DNA of 64,000 nt, taken from contig OZ220717.1 in NCBI GenBank assembly GCA_965116625.1, positions 3,286,001 to 3,350,000 of the forward strand. Direction: 5' to 3'. A model generated the notes under the pieces. The model was not told where the DNA came from, did no database searches, and was given only the letters and a program-made list of their open reading frames with translations. The position numbers were made by a program, and so were the translations under genes. This stretch comes from VXNE01 sp965116625. Its GTDB lineage: Bacteria; Pseudomonadota; Gammaproteobacteria; Pseudomonadales; Azotimanducaceae. Below are positions 26,347 to 33,963 of the stretch, piece by piece (within the stretch, counting starts at the first letter, position 1; every line of letters begins with the position of its first letter).

Positions 26347-27213
26347 ATGGCGAAAAAGACCATCGACTTCAAGGACCCATTGTGGATGACGGGTTGGCTG
26401 GACACGGCATTGAGGAAGGAGAAGGAGAAGTACGCGCAATGCCCGATCAAACCAGATGCATTTCCCGGTCACAATGAGGCGCAAGCATGGGGGTATGTTG
26501 TCGCGGGGTACTTCCTAGTCGAGGAGTCGTTCAAGGCCCTCCTGCACCTTCGCGGTAAGACCGTCCATCCCATGCACTCGTTGACCATGCTGTTCCAGAA
26601 ATTTGATGATCCAGACGATCAGAACCTCCTTCGGGAGTACTACAGCGACTACAGGGAAACCATCGGCTGGCAGCGCAAGTTCCCGTTCGAGACGCTGGAC
26701 GCGTTTCTTGCCAACCTCGACGGGGAACCCAATCGCAAGGGCAACAACGACGTCGGCTCATTCGATTGGCGTTACTACCTCGTCGAGAAGAGCCAAGGCG
26801 CGAAGTTGCCAATGGTCGGCGTGGAATTCCTTCATGAGATTGCCTACGGATGTATCCGCATGGCCGAGCACGCGCACAGTGGCAACGACGAACCGTCCAG
26901 GTATACGCATAGTTGGCGATTGCACGATAGACGTCGCCGGAGGTGCTCTGATTGGCTCATGGTGCGCATGAATTCCGGCGGATGGAAGGAACTTCGCGAC
27001 CGGGTCGAAATCCTTTGGGGGCCTGACTACAAGGGGCGTCACGATCTTCTGCTCTTCAAAGGCGACGGGGTGCGACCGTATTTCTCCAAACTGCCGAACG
27101 AATTCACTTTGCCAATTGTCGACAAGCGTGACGAATACGCCTCGTTCGATGTGGACGATGGACTGCGCAGCATTGGCGTAACGCGGCTTAAACGACCGTG
27201 GGACGATGGGTAG
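26347..27213 (+). CDS. HEPN-like domain protein
   Basis: This 288-aa protein starts at MAKKTIDFKDPLW (ATG 26347, after an AGAGGAAA site; the frame opens earlier at 26239). Residues ~40-75 (AWGYVVAGYFLVEESFKALL, then HLRGKTVHPMHSLTMLFQKF) have the helix pattern of MNT-partner-type HEPN proteins, with an RxxxxH (RGKTVH) motif. A second part (GWKELRDRVEILWGPDYKGRH; FSKLPNEFTLPIVDKRDEYA) is unassigned. HEPN proteins are often RNases in toxin or phage-defence systems, so the role here is inferred from fold-like pattern and island context only. It overlaps the next start by 8 bases. Confidence 0.5.
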   Translation: MAKKTIDFKDPLWMTGWLDTALRKEKEKYAQCPIKPDAFPGHNEAQAWGYVVAGYFLVEESFKALLHLRGKTVHPMHSLTMLFQKFDDPDDQNLLREYYSDYRETIGWQRKFPFETLDAFLANLDGEPNRKGNNDVGSFDWRYYLVEKSQGAKLPMVGVEFLHEIAYGCIRMAEHAHSGNDEPSRYTHSWRLHDRRRRRCSDWLMVRMNSGGWKELRDRVEILWGPDYKGRHDLLLFKGDGVRPYFSKLPNEFTLPIVDKRDEYASFDVDDGLRSIGVTRLKRPWDDG

Positions 27214-27589
27214 AGGCCCGCGCTGGACCGATCCCGAGGACCGCTTGATACTGGAAGCAGTGCGTCTGAACCGCGAGGAAGGACTACGGGTTTCTACAGC
27301 CCGACACAAGCGACGGGCTACCGCCGCCGACTTCGAGTGCCGCCTTGCGGGGGTGGCCGTCCGGATCGGGCGAACCTACAAGGCCACACGCCAGAGGGCG
27401 CTGCGGATCGGGGCGCGCTCGCGATTAACAACGAATACCGAACGGACGCTGAAGCCAAGGCCCTGCGGGCCAATCTTAGGCGCGACGTGGCGGCTTTCCG
27501 GCGCAGCGGCGGCAAGGTCGGGCGGGTTCCGAGTGGCCAGAGCGGCTTGCGTCCGGGGCGCGCCATCGCGCCGGGCGGATCGCTGGTGA
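27206..27589 (+). CDS. SANT/HTH-like DNA-binding protein (possibly frameshifted)
   Basis: The frame from ATG 27206 overlaps the HEPN-like gene. Its first ~70 residues look like a Myb/SANT or GcrA-like DNA-binding unit: RWTDPEDRLILEAVRLNREEG, then RLAGVAVRIGRTYKATRQRALRIGAR. After about residue 72 this frame becomes low-quality. The alternative frame (27337-27639) is protein-like at the same place (NNEYRTDAEAKALRANLRRD, then VAAFRRSGGKVGRVPSG). Either a frameshift near 27420 splits one gene, or two small genes overlap. Bases 27640-27807 carry nothing recognisable. Confidence 0.4.
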   Translation: MGRGPRWTDPEDRLILEAVRLNREEGLRVSTARHKRRATAADFECRLAGVAVRIGRTYKATRQRALRIGARSRLTTNTERTLKPRPCGPILGATWRLSGAAAARSGGFRVARAACVRGAPSRRADRW

Positions 27590-27807
27590 TCATCCGAAAG
27601 AGGCGCGCGCCCGCCGTTGTGCTGCCAGACCGGCCGTGACGTACCAGATCGCCCGCGAACATGGCGCGAGGTTCACCGAATCGCGCCAGTCGGAGCACTG
27701 TCCAAGGCGAAGTGCGGCTAAAGCGAAGGTCGGGTTCCAACGCGAAGTGAGGGTGAGCAGGGTGTTCAACGCATCATTCAATGATGTTCGTGGGCGGCTA
27801 CTAATCT

Positions 27808-27825
27808 GGTAACGCTCCGGTTACC
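27808..27825. promoter_or_regulatory. Perfect palindrome, likely toxin-antitoxin operator
   Basis: GGTAAC (27808-27813), six bases, then GTTACC (27820-27825) form a perfect inverted repeat. It ends eight bases before the toxin's GTG start. Toxin-antitoxin operons are usually autoregulated by the antitoxin or complex binding such sites, so this is the best operator candidate. Confidence 0.5.
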
Positions 27826-27833
27826 ATTGGAGA

Positions 27834-28160
27834 GTGGTCCAAGTCACCGAGTACGTTGATGCCCAAGGTCGCCGCCCGTTTGAACGTTGGTTCAACCGGC
27901 TCGATGGTCAAGCGGCAATCAAGGTCACTGCCGCTTTGGACCGAATAGGCCGAGGAATCGTATCCAACGCCAAGAGCGTTGGGGCGGGAGTTCTGGAGTA
28001 CCGAATCGACTCTGGTCCGGGATATAGGATCTACTTCGGGCGAGACGGTGAGACCTTGATCATATTGCTCGGAGGTGGCACGAAGAGACGCCAACAAGCG
28101 GACATTGAGAGGGCGAGGCGCCTATGGCGCAACTACCAACGCAGGCGTCAGGAGGATTGA
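27834..28160 (+). CDS. Type II toxin, RelE/ParE (HigB/Gp49-like) family
   Basis: This 108-aa protein has the Gp49/HigB-type pattern: EYVDAQGRRPFERWFNRLDG, AALDRIGRG, GAGVLEYRIDSGPGYRIYFG, LLGGGTKRRQQADIERA. Members of this group cleave mRNA at the ribosome. The start is GTG 27834. The gene order is toxin first, antitoxin second (28165), as in higBA-type pairs. It is probably co-transcribed from the palindrome-containing promoter. Confidence 0.85.
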   Translation: MVQVTEYVDAQGRRPFERWFNRLDGQAAIKVTAALDRIGRGIVSNAKSVGAGVLEYRIDSGPGYRIYFGRDGETLIILLGGGTKRRQQADIERARRLWRNYQRRRQED

Positions 28161-28164
28161 GAGA

Positions 28165-28482
28165 ATGGCTTTGACCCGGGATTTCAAGGTGACGGTGCGG
28201 GAGCGGCTCCAGCGCGATCCCGCTTTTCGCGAAGCGCTTCTCGCGGAGGCGGTGGACTGCCTGCTGTCCAGCGACGTAGAGACAGGCAAATCGCTGCTGC
28301 GGGACTACGTCAATGCCACTATCGGATTCGGCGAACTCGGAGGACTCACGGGTAAGTCGCCAAAAAGCCTGATGCGCATGCTCAGTGCGACCGGAAATCC
28401 GCACGCGCGCAACCTGTTCGAGATCATAGATTGTCTCCAGCAACGGGAAGGCGTTCACCTGAGGGTCCAGGCGATCCGTTGA
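28165..28482 (+). CDS. Antitoxin, HigA-like DNA-binding protein
   Basis: This 105-aa protein starts at ATG 28165 after an AGGAGG site, four bases after the toxin stop. DFKVTVRERLQRDPAFREALLAEA is followed by a helix-turn-helix-like FGELGGLTGKSPKSLMRMLS and NLFEIIDCLQQREGV. This is the standard antidote of the Gp49-like toxin family: it neutralises the toxin and represses the operon. The downstream gap to 28767 holds no gene, only the promoter region of the iron ABC ATPase. Confidence 0.82.
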   Translation: MALTRDFKVTVRERLQRDPAFREALLAEAVDCLLSSDVETGKSLLRDYVNATIGFGELGGLTGKSPKSLMRMLSATGNPHARNLFEIIDCLQQREGVHLRVQAIR

Positions 28483-28767
28483 ATTCGAGGCTGCCGATCG
28501 TCGGACTGCTTGAGGGTGGGCGATCGGTGGTTTGGGTCGGACGGAATTGATGGCGTTTGCGGGATCGGCAGGAGCCTCGCATCCCATGCCTCGGCGGCTT
28601 CGCCCCACAATCCCCAATTCGACGCTGACGGGAGTGTCGAAACGGCAAACTGGTGATACGCGTCATCGTCGCGACGCCTCAGGAAAACCAGATACTTGAC
28701 GTCCTAGAAAACGGGCCCGGCTTCGTAGAAGTAGCGGAACCGCCGGTGTGCGTATACTGCGTGCGCC

Positions 28768-29814
28768 ATGAGCTTGGAATTCCGGGGCGTCAGTCACCGC
28801 TTTGGACGCGATGAAGTCCTCAAGCGAGCGACGTTCACCGCCGAACCGGGCGAAATCACCTGCCTGCTCGGGGCTTCCGGCAGCGGCAAGAGCACGCTGT
28901 TGCGCCTGGCCGCGGGTCTCGAGCGCATCCAGGCCGGCGAGATCCTTCTCGACGGCGACGTCTTGAGCGGACCCGGCACGGCCACGCCGCCGGAGCGCCG
29001 GCCGGTGGGACTCGTCTTTCAGGAGCAGGTGCTCTTCCCGCACAAGACCGCGCTGGAAAACGTCGCCTATGGCCTGCACCCGCTGGATCCGTCCCAACGC
29101 CGAACCGTCGCGCAGTCGAGTCTCGATGCCGTGGGCCTGGGCGAGTTTTCCGGGCGTTATCCCGACACGCTTTCCGGTGGGCAACAGCAACGCGTCGCCC
29201 TGGCTCGAGCACTTGCCCCCGCTCCCCGCGCGGTGCTGCTTGACGAGCCATTCGCCAACGTGGACGCCACCCTGCGCCGGGAGCTGCGCGAGGATGCACG
29301 CCGGGCGCTCCGGAAGTCCGGCGGCATTACGGTGATCGTGACCCACGACCCCGAGGAGGCGCTTGAACTGGCTGACCGGATCGCGGTAATGGACAACGGA
29401 CGCATCGTCCAGGTCGGGACGCCGGATGAAATCTGGCACCGGCCGGCAGGCCGGGCGGTAGCCAGCCTCTTCGGGCAGGCGCAGCACCTCGAGGGCACGG
29501 TGGAACCAGGCGGCGTGGCGACGGCATTCGGGCGGCTCGACCGGTCGTGCGAAGGCACCTCGGCAGGCGACACCGTGGACGTCCTGGTACGGCCGAACGC
29601 GGTCGCGCTGGAAAGGGTCGCCGGACCGTCCGCCGCACACGGCCGGGTCGAGGACATACGCTTCCTCGGGGACCGTTACCTCGTCCTGGTCCAGTCGGCC
29701 GGGCACACGTTGCACGCAAGCATCGACGACAGGGACGGCATCAGTGTCGGGGATCCCGTGACCGTGCGTCTGGATCGGTCAGGTACCTTCGTCTACGCGA
29801 CGAGCGACGGATAG
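28768..29814 (+). CDS. Iron(III) ABC transporter ATP-binding protein, FbpC-like
   Basis: This 348-aa importer ATPase has Walker A GASGSGKST near residue 35, Q-loop VFQEQVLFP, signature LSGGQQQR, Walker B VLLDEPFANVD and H-loop VTHDPEEALELADR. A C-terminal regulatory TOBE-like domain is present (VRPNAVALERV..ILFLGDRY-type). It pairs functionally with the permease at 22201-23874 and the binding protein that follows. The separation of ATPase and permease by an island is unusual. Confidence 0.9.
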   Translation: MSLEFRGVSHRFGRDEVLKRATFTAEPGEITCLLGASGSGKSTLLRLAAGLERIQAGEILLDGDVLSGPGTATPPERRPVGLVFQEQVLFPHKTALENVAYGLHPLDPSQRRTVAQSSLDAVGLGEFSGRYPDTLSGGQQQRVALARALAPAPRAVLLDEPFANVDATLRRELREDARRALRKSGGITVIVTHDPEEALELADRIAVMDNGRIVQVGTPDEIWHRPAGRAVASLFGQAQHLEGTVEPGGVATAFGRLDRSCEGTSAGDTVDVLVRPNAVALERVAGPSAAHGRVEDIRFLGDRYLVLVQSAGHTLHASIDDRDGISVGDPVTVRLDRSGTFVYATSDG

Positions 29815-29943
29815 GCGATCCTGGGACACGGCCCTCCCGGACAGCGCGCTCGCATGAGGGCTGACGGGTCTCCGGGCACTCCAGACCGATAATCAACGGT
29901 TCCCGTTCAGCAATCGTTGGACTAGAATCAGAATCACTACCAA

Positions 29944-30996
29944 ATGCGAATGACTATCAGTATGCGAGTGTTTCCCGTTTCTGCAGCAGTCTCCCTACTC
30001 ATTGCCTGCCCCTTCGGCGCGGTGGCTGGGACGGACTCTTCATCCAGCCAGGAGGTGGTAAACGTCTATTCCGCCCGCCACTACGATACGGATCTCAGGC
30101 TCTACGAGCGCTTCACCGAGGACACCGGCATCAAGGTGAACCTCATCGAGGGCGGGAGCGACGGCCTCATCGAGCGGATCGTCAACGAAGCCGAGTTCAG
30201 TCCTGCGGACATGCTCATCACGGTGGATGCCGGCCGGCTCTGGCGGGCGGCCCGCGAGGGCGTGTTCCAGAGCGTCGACTCCGACGTACTGACTGCGCGC
30301 GTTCCCCCGCATCTTCGCCAGCCGGACGGCCTGTGGTTCGGGCTGTCGAAGCGCGCCCGCGTGATCGTCTACAACAAGGCGCAGGGCCTGCCGGACGACA
30401 TCAGCCGCTACGAGGATCTCGCCGATGCCCGCCTTCACGAAAAGGTCTGCATGCGCTCGTCGGGGAACATCTACAACCTGTCGCTCCTCGGTTCGCTGAT
30501 CGAGCACGATGGCGAAGATGCCGCGCAGCAATGGGCGGCCGGCGTGGTGGCCAACTTCCGGCGTCCGCCCCAGGGCAACGACCGGGCCCAGTTGCGGGCG
30601 GTGGCAGCCGGCGAGTGCGACGTGAGCATCGCCAACACCTACTACATCGGCCGATTCATGGCATCCGAAGATCCCGCCGACAAGGCCGTGGTCGACGGCA
30701 TCGGCGTGCTGTTTCCGAACCAGGAAGACCGCGGCGCCCATGTCAACATCAGCGGAGCCGGCGTTGCGCGCCATGCCCCCAACCGCGCCAACGCGGTCAG
30801 GTTCCTCGAATACCTGACGAGCGACTATGCGCAGCGTCTCTTTGCCGAAGGCAACAACGAGTATCCGGTCGTAGGCAAGCCAACGGGTCCGGTCGCGCAA
30901 CTGGGCTCGTTCAAGGAGGACGCCGTGAACGCCTCGGTGCTCGGTGCCAACCAGGCGCTGGCGGTCAGGACCTTCGACAGGGCCGGCTGGCAATGA
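29944..30996 (+). CDS. Iron(III) ABC transporter substrate-binding protein, FbpA-like
   Basis: This ~350-aa periplasmic protein has a signal peptide (MRVFPVSAAVSLLIACPFGAVAG). It shows the family segments VVNVYSARHYDTDLRLYERF, DMLITVDAGRLWRA, GLSKRARVIVYNK and ANTYYIGRFM, the tyrosine pair typical of iron ligands. It delivers Fe(III) to the permease. Start alternatives are ATG 29944 and ATG 29962; the latter avoids overlap with the Fur-like site. The stop overlaps the next ATG. Confidence 0.9.
   Translation: MRMTISMRVFPVSAAVSLLIACPFGAVAGTDSSSSQEVVNVYSARHYDTDLRLYERFTEDTGIKVNLIEGGSDGLIERIVNEAEFSPADMLITVDAGRLWRAAREGVFQSVDSDVLTARVPPHLRQPDGLWFGLSKRARVIVYNKAQGLPDDISRYEDLADARLHEKVCMRSSGNIYNLSLLGSLIEHDGEDAAQQWAAGVVANFRRPPQGNDRAQLRAVAAGECDVSIANTYYIGRFMASEDPADKAVVDGIGVLFPNQEDRGAHVNISGAGVARHAPNRANAVRFLEYLTSDYAQRLFAEGNNEYPVVGKPTGPVAQLGSFKEDAVNASVLGANQALAVRTFDRAGWQ
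29945..29959 (+). promoter_or_regulatory. Fur-box-like sequence
   Basis: TGCGAATGACTATCA matches 11 of the 14 fixed positions of the 7-1-7 Fur consensus TGATAATNATTATCA. It overlaps the first possible start of the FbpA-like gene. This fits iron-repressed transcription of the binding protein. The location on top of the ATG at 29944 suggests that the true start could be ATG 29962. Confidence 0.45.
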
Positions 30997-31763
30997 GCCG
31001 GCTGGCAACGAGCCGGCAGCAACGCATGGTTCCGACGCGCTGGTCCGTGGCCGTCATTCTGCCCATCGGGCTATGGGGTTGCGGCGAAGCGGTCTCCCCC
31101 TCCGAACAGGCCCCGGCGCAGCAGGCGTCCGCCGTCCGGGTGCAAGCCGCCCTGAGCGATACGGAGTATCTCGTGCGGCTCGGCCTGATGCGCGGCCACC
31201 TGCTGGTCGGCCACGAACTCTACGGGCTCAAGGCACTGGACGCGGCACGCAGTCACTCCAAGCACCCGACCGACGAACTCTATGCGGGCATGGAAAACGA
31301 ACTCGCGGCTCGAAACACGACCGGATTCGGTGACGAACTCACGGCACACGCCCTCGCCTCGCAAGGCGAGGACGCCGCCGCCGTCAGCGCGGCGTACGCG
31401 ACGCTTGCGGGCGCGATCGCGCGGGCCGAAGCCGCCGTTGAGACCTCCCCCGCAATGCTCGTCGACGTCATTGTCGCGCTGTTGCGCGAAGCCGCGGCCG
31501 AGTATGCGATCGGAATCGTCGACGGCAGGCTTTCGAACGCCCACGAATACCAGGATGCTTACGGGTTCACGAGAGTCGCGCTGTCCTGGGCCCGGAGCGA
31601 CGGCTCAGACGAAGTCCTCGGCCGGATCGCCGACCGAATTGAGGCGCTGAAGGACATGTGGCCGAGCATCGTGCCGCCTGACGAACTTCAGCAGAAAGCC
31701 GCGCGCCTGTACGGGGCTGCGGCCGAAGTGGAGATTCTCGGACTCGACCTCACACGGCCCTGA
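30993..31763 (+). CDS. Lipoprotein coupled to the iron-binding protein gene
   Basis: ATG 30993 overlaps the FbpA stop (ATGA), so translation is coupled. The 256-aa product has a lipoprotein signal (VAVILPIGLWGCG). An all-helical domain follows, with LVRLGLMRGHLLVGHELYGL, then SHSKHPTDELYAGMENELA. The conserved histidines (RGH, GHEL, SKHP) suggest metal binding, and operon membership suggests a role in iron handling in the periplasm. No named family is recognised. A short GACCGC/GCGGTC hairpin follows at 31771-31785. Confidence 0.7.
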   Translation: MSRLATSRQQRMVPTRWSVAVILPIGLWGCGEAVSPSEQAPAQQASAVRVQAALSDTEYLVRLGLMRGHLLVGHELYGLKALDAARSHSKHPTDELYAGMENELAARNTTGFGDELTAHALASQGEDAAAVSAAYATLAGAIARAEAAVETSPAMLVDVIVALLREAAAEYAIGIVDGRLSNAHEYQDAYGFTRVALSWARSDGSDEVLGRIADRIEALKDMWPSIVPPDELQQKAARLYGAAAEVEILGLDLTRP

Positions 31764-31860
31764 TGCGCCCGACCGCGTCGCGGTCAGCCTTCCGCTATTC
31801 GATGGTCCAGGTCAGGAAACCACTTTAACCTGTTGAAATTGTGCTTGAAGTGCAAAGCAC

Positions 31861-33006
31861 TCAATAGCCTTCCAGCTCACCGTAGCGGTTGCGGTGGTAG
31901 TTGACGTCGCCAAACGTCTGTTCGGTCACGGCCGAGCGCTTGATGAAGAAACCGATGTCGAACTCGTCGGTCATGCCGATGCCGCCGTGCATCTGGATGC
32001 CTTCGCGGGAAACCGTGTGGAAGGTATCGCCCACCTTCGCCTTGGCGAGACTCGCGAGCTTCGCCACTTCCTCTCCGTCGCGTTTCTCGTCGAGGGCCGT
32101 CAACGCTTCGAGCACCACGGATTTCGATAGCTCGATCTCGCAGAACATGTTGGCCGCGCGGTGCTTGAGCGCCTGGAACGAGCCGATCGGCACACCGAAC
32201 TGCTCGCGCTCCTTGAGGTACGCGATGGTCCGGTCGAAACACTCCTGGGTCGAGCCCAGCATTTCCGCGGCGATGCCGATGCGGGCGATATCGAGGGTTG
32301 GGTCCAGCACGTCCGCTCCCTTCCCCACTTCGCCGACGACGTCATCGGCACCTGCGGAAACGTTGGTGAAGGCGATATTGGCGGCGTTGCGACTGTCGAC
32401 CATGATCGTCCGGGTGATCTCGACGCCTGGGGCGTCAGGTGCGACCAGGAACAGCGTGATGCCGTCCCGTTCCCCGCTGGCGCCCGAAGTGCGCGCCGCG
32501 ACGATGAGGCGGTCGGCGACGTGCCCGTCGAGAACAAAGGTCTTCGACCCCGTCAGGGCATAGCCATCGCCTTTGCGCTCCGCGGTCATCCCTATGCCGT
32601 ACGGGTCGTGGCGATGCGACTCCTCCAAGGCAAGCGCCAGCAGCAGTTCTCCGGATGCGACCCGGGGCAGCAGCGCGGATTTCTGCGCGTCGCTGCCACC
32701 GATGTTCAACGCGGTGCCGCATACCCAGACGCTTGCGAACAACGGACTTGCCGCCAGCGTGCGGCCTGTCTCTTCCGTGACGACCCCCAGCCCCTTGTAG
32801 CCGAAGTCAAGCCCCCCGAACTGTTCCGGAAAGGGTATTCCCGCCCAGCCGAGTTCCACCATCGACGCCCATACGCCGCGATCAAAGCCGTCGGCGTCGG
32901 CATCGTCACGCAGCTTCCTGAGCTGGCCGATGGGTGCCCTTTCGGTGCAGAACTCCTTCGCCGTGTCTTTGAGCATGTTCTGCTCTTCGTTGAGGATCAT
33001 CGGCAT
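31861..33006 (-). CDS. Acyl-CoA dehydrogenase family protein
   Basis: This 381-aa flavoenzyme has the expected three-domain pattern: N-terminal helices (MILNEEQNMLKDTAKEF), a middle beta domain with the FAD/substrate loop (LALALEESHRHDPYGIG), and C-terminal helices including REQFGVPIGSFQALKHRAANMF and MHGGIGMTDEFDIGFFIKR. The catalytic base position in the C-terminal half (GGIGMTDEFD) resembles members acting on bulky or steroid-side-chain CoA esters. No partner dehydrogenase subunit is adjacent. ATG 33006 was chosen over 33045 by alignment to MPMILNEEQ. Confidence 0.88.
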   Translation of the reverse strand: MPMILNEEQNMLKDTAKEFCTERAPIGQLRKLRDDADADGFDRGVWASMVELGWAGIPFPEQFGGLDFGYKGLGVVTEETGRTLAASPLFASVWVCGTALNIGGSDAQKSALLPRVASGELLLALALEESHRHDPYGIGMTAERKGDGYALTGSKTFVLDGHVADRLIVAARTSGASGERDGITLFLVAPDAPGVEITRTIMVDSRNAANIAFTNVSAGADDVVGEVGKGADVLDPTLDIARIGIAAEMLGSTQECFDRTIAYLKEREQFGVPIGSFQALKHRAANMFCEIELSKSVVLEALTALDEKRDGEEVAKLASLAKAKVGDTFHTVSREGIQMHGGIGMTDEFDIGFFIKRSAVTEQTFGDVNYHRNRYGELEGY

Positions 33007-33213
33007 GGTGTGAGACCTTCTGAAAACGCGTGTACGCGGCGGCATCCGCGCAGGCTATGACAGCAGAATCCTTCTGACGAGGTCAACCGCAGCCGGAGCC
33101 TGCTTGGAGCAGCACCCTGAGCGTAGTAGTCTCACGCTCGCGCGTTGTGGAAGTACCACGACCGGCCTTGGTGGAGTAACCGTATTGCCGGCGATTGTTG
33201 GTCGGTTTCCGCA

Positions 33214-33927
33214 ATGATCGACCGTTTCCTTGAATTGCTGCTCTGGACCACGCTGGCCGGCGCATGCATACCCGTTGGTGCCGGGCTCGCGCACATCGAG
33301 CACATCCGGCCCCGGTGGCTGGAAGAGGAACTCCGCCACTTCGTCATCGCTTTCGGCGGCGGCGTGCTGGTGGGCGCCGTCGCCCTGGTGCTGGTGCCGG
33401 AAGGGATCGAACGCCTGCAAAGTCCGCTCGCGGCCATCGCGCTGCTGCTTGCCGGGGGCATCGCCTTCATGGCACTCGACCGAATCCAGGCGGAGCACCA
33501 TCGATCCGCGCCCCAGTTCAGCGCCATGGCGGCCGACTTCCTGCCCGAGTCGCTGGCGCTCGGCGGCATGTTCGCGGCGAACGCCGAAGGCGCTGTCCTC
33601 CTTGCGCTCCTGATCGGCCTGCAGAACCTCCCCGAGGGCTTCAACGCCTGGCGTGAACTCGGTTCCGGTCAGTTCAGCCGTCCGCGGGCGCTGGGCCTGA
33701 TGATCGTGCTTGCCCTCCTCGGCCCGATGTGCGGCGTCGTCGGCTGGTTCTGGCTGGCCGATCAGGATGCGCTGCTCGGTTCGATCATGCTTTTCGCGTC
33801 CGGGGGCATTCTCTATCTCACGTTCCAGGACATCGCGCCGCAGGCCTGGCTCGAGCGCCACTGGGCCCCGCCACTGGGCGCCGTGCTCGGGTTCGCGCTC
33901 GCCCTCGCAGGCGAGATGCTGTTCTGA
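33214..33927 (+). CDS. ZIP-like metal transporter with altered ligands
   Basis: This 237-aa inner-membrane protein has about eight helices and the overall ZIP pattern. The helix-4 and helix-5 signatures normally read H-N-x-P-E-G and H-E-x-P-E-G. Here they read ADFLPESLALGG and LQNLPEGFNAW, so the metal-binding histidines are replaced. It may transport a different cation or use other residues. It is followed 36 bases later by the fused membrane/synthase gene. Confidence 0.75.
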   Translation: MIDRFLELLLWTTLAGACIPVGAGLAHIEHIRPRWLEEELRHFVIAFGGGVLVGAVALVLVPEGIERLQSPLAAIALLLAGGIAFMALDRIQAEHHRSAPQFSAMAADFLPESLALGGMFAANAEGAVLLALLIGLQNLPEGFNAWRELGSGQFSRPRALGLMIVLALLGPMCGVVGWFWLADQDALLGSIMLFASGGILYLTFQDIAPQAWLERHWAPPLGAVLGFALALAGEMLF

Positions 33928-33963
33928 TTTGTCCAACACTGTGCAACGACAGCCGGACGCGGC

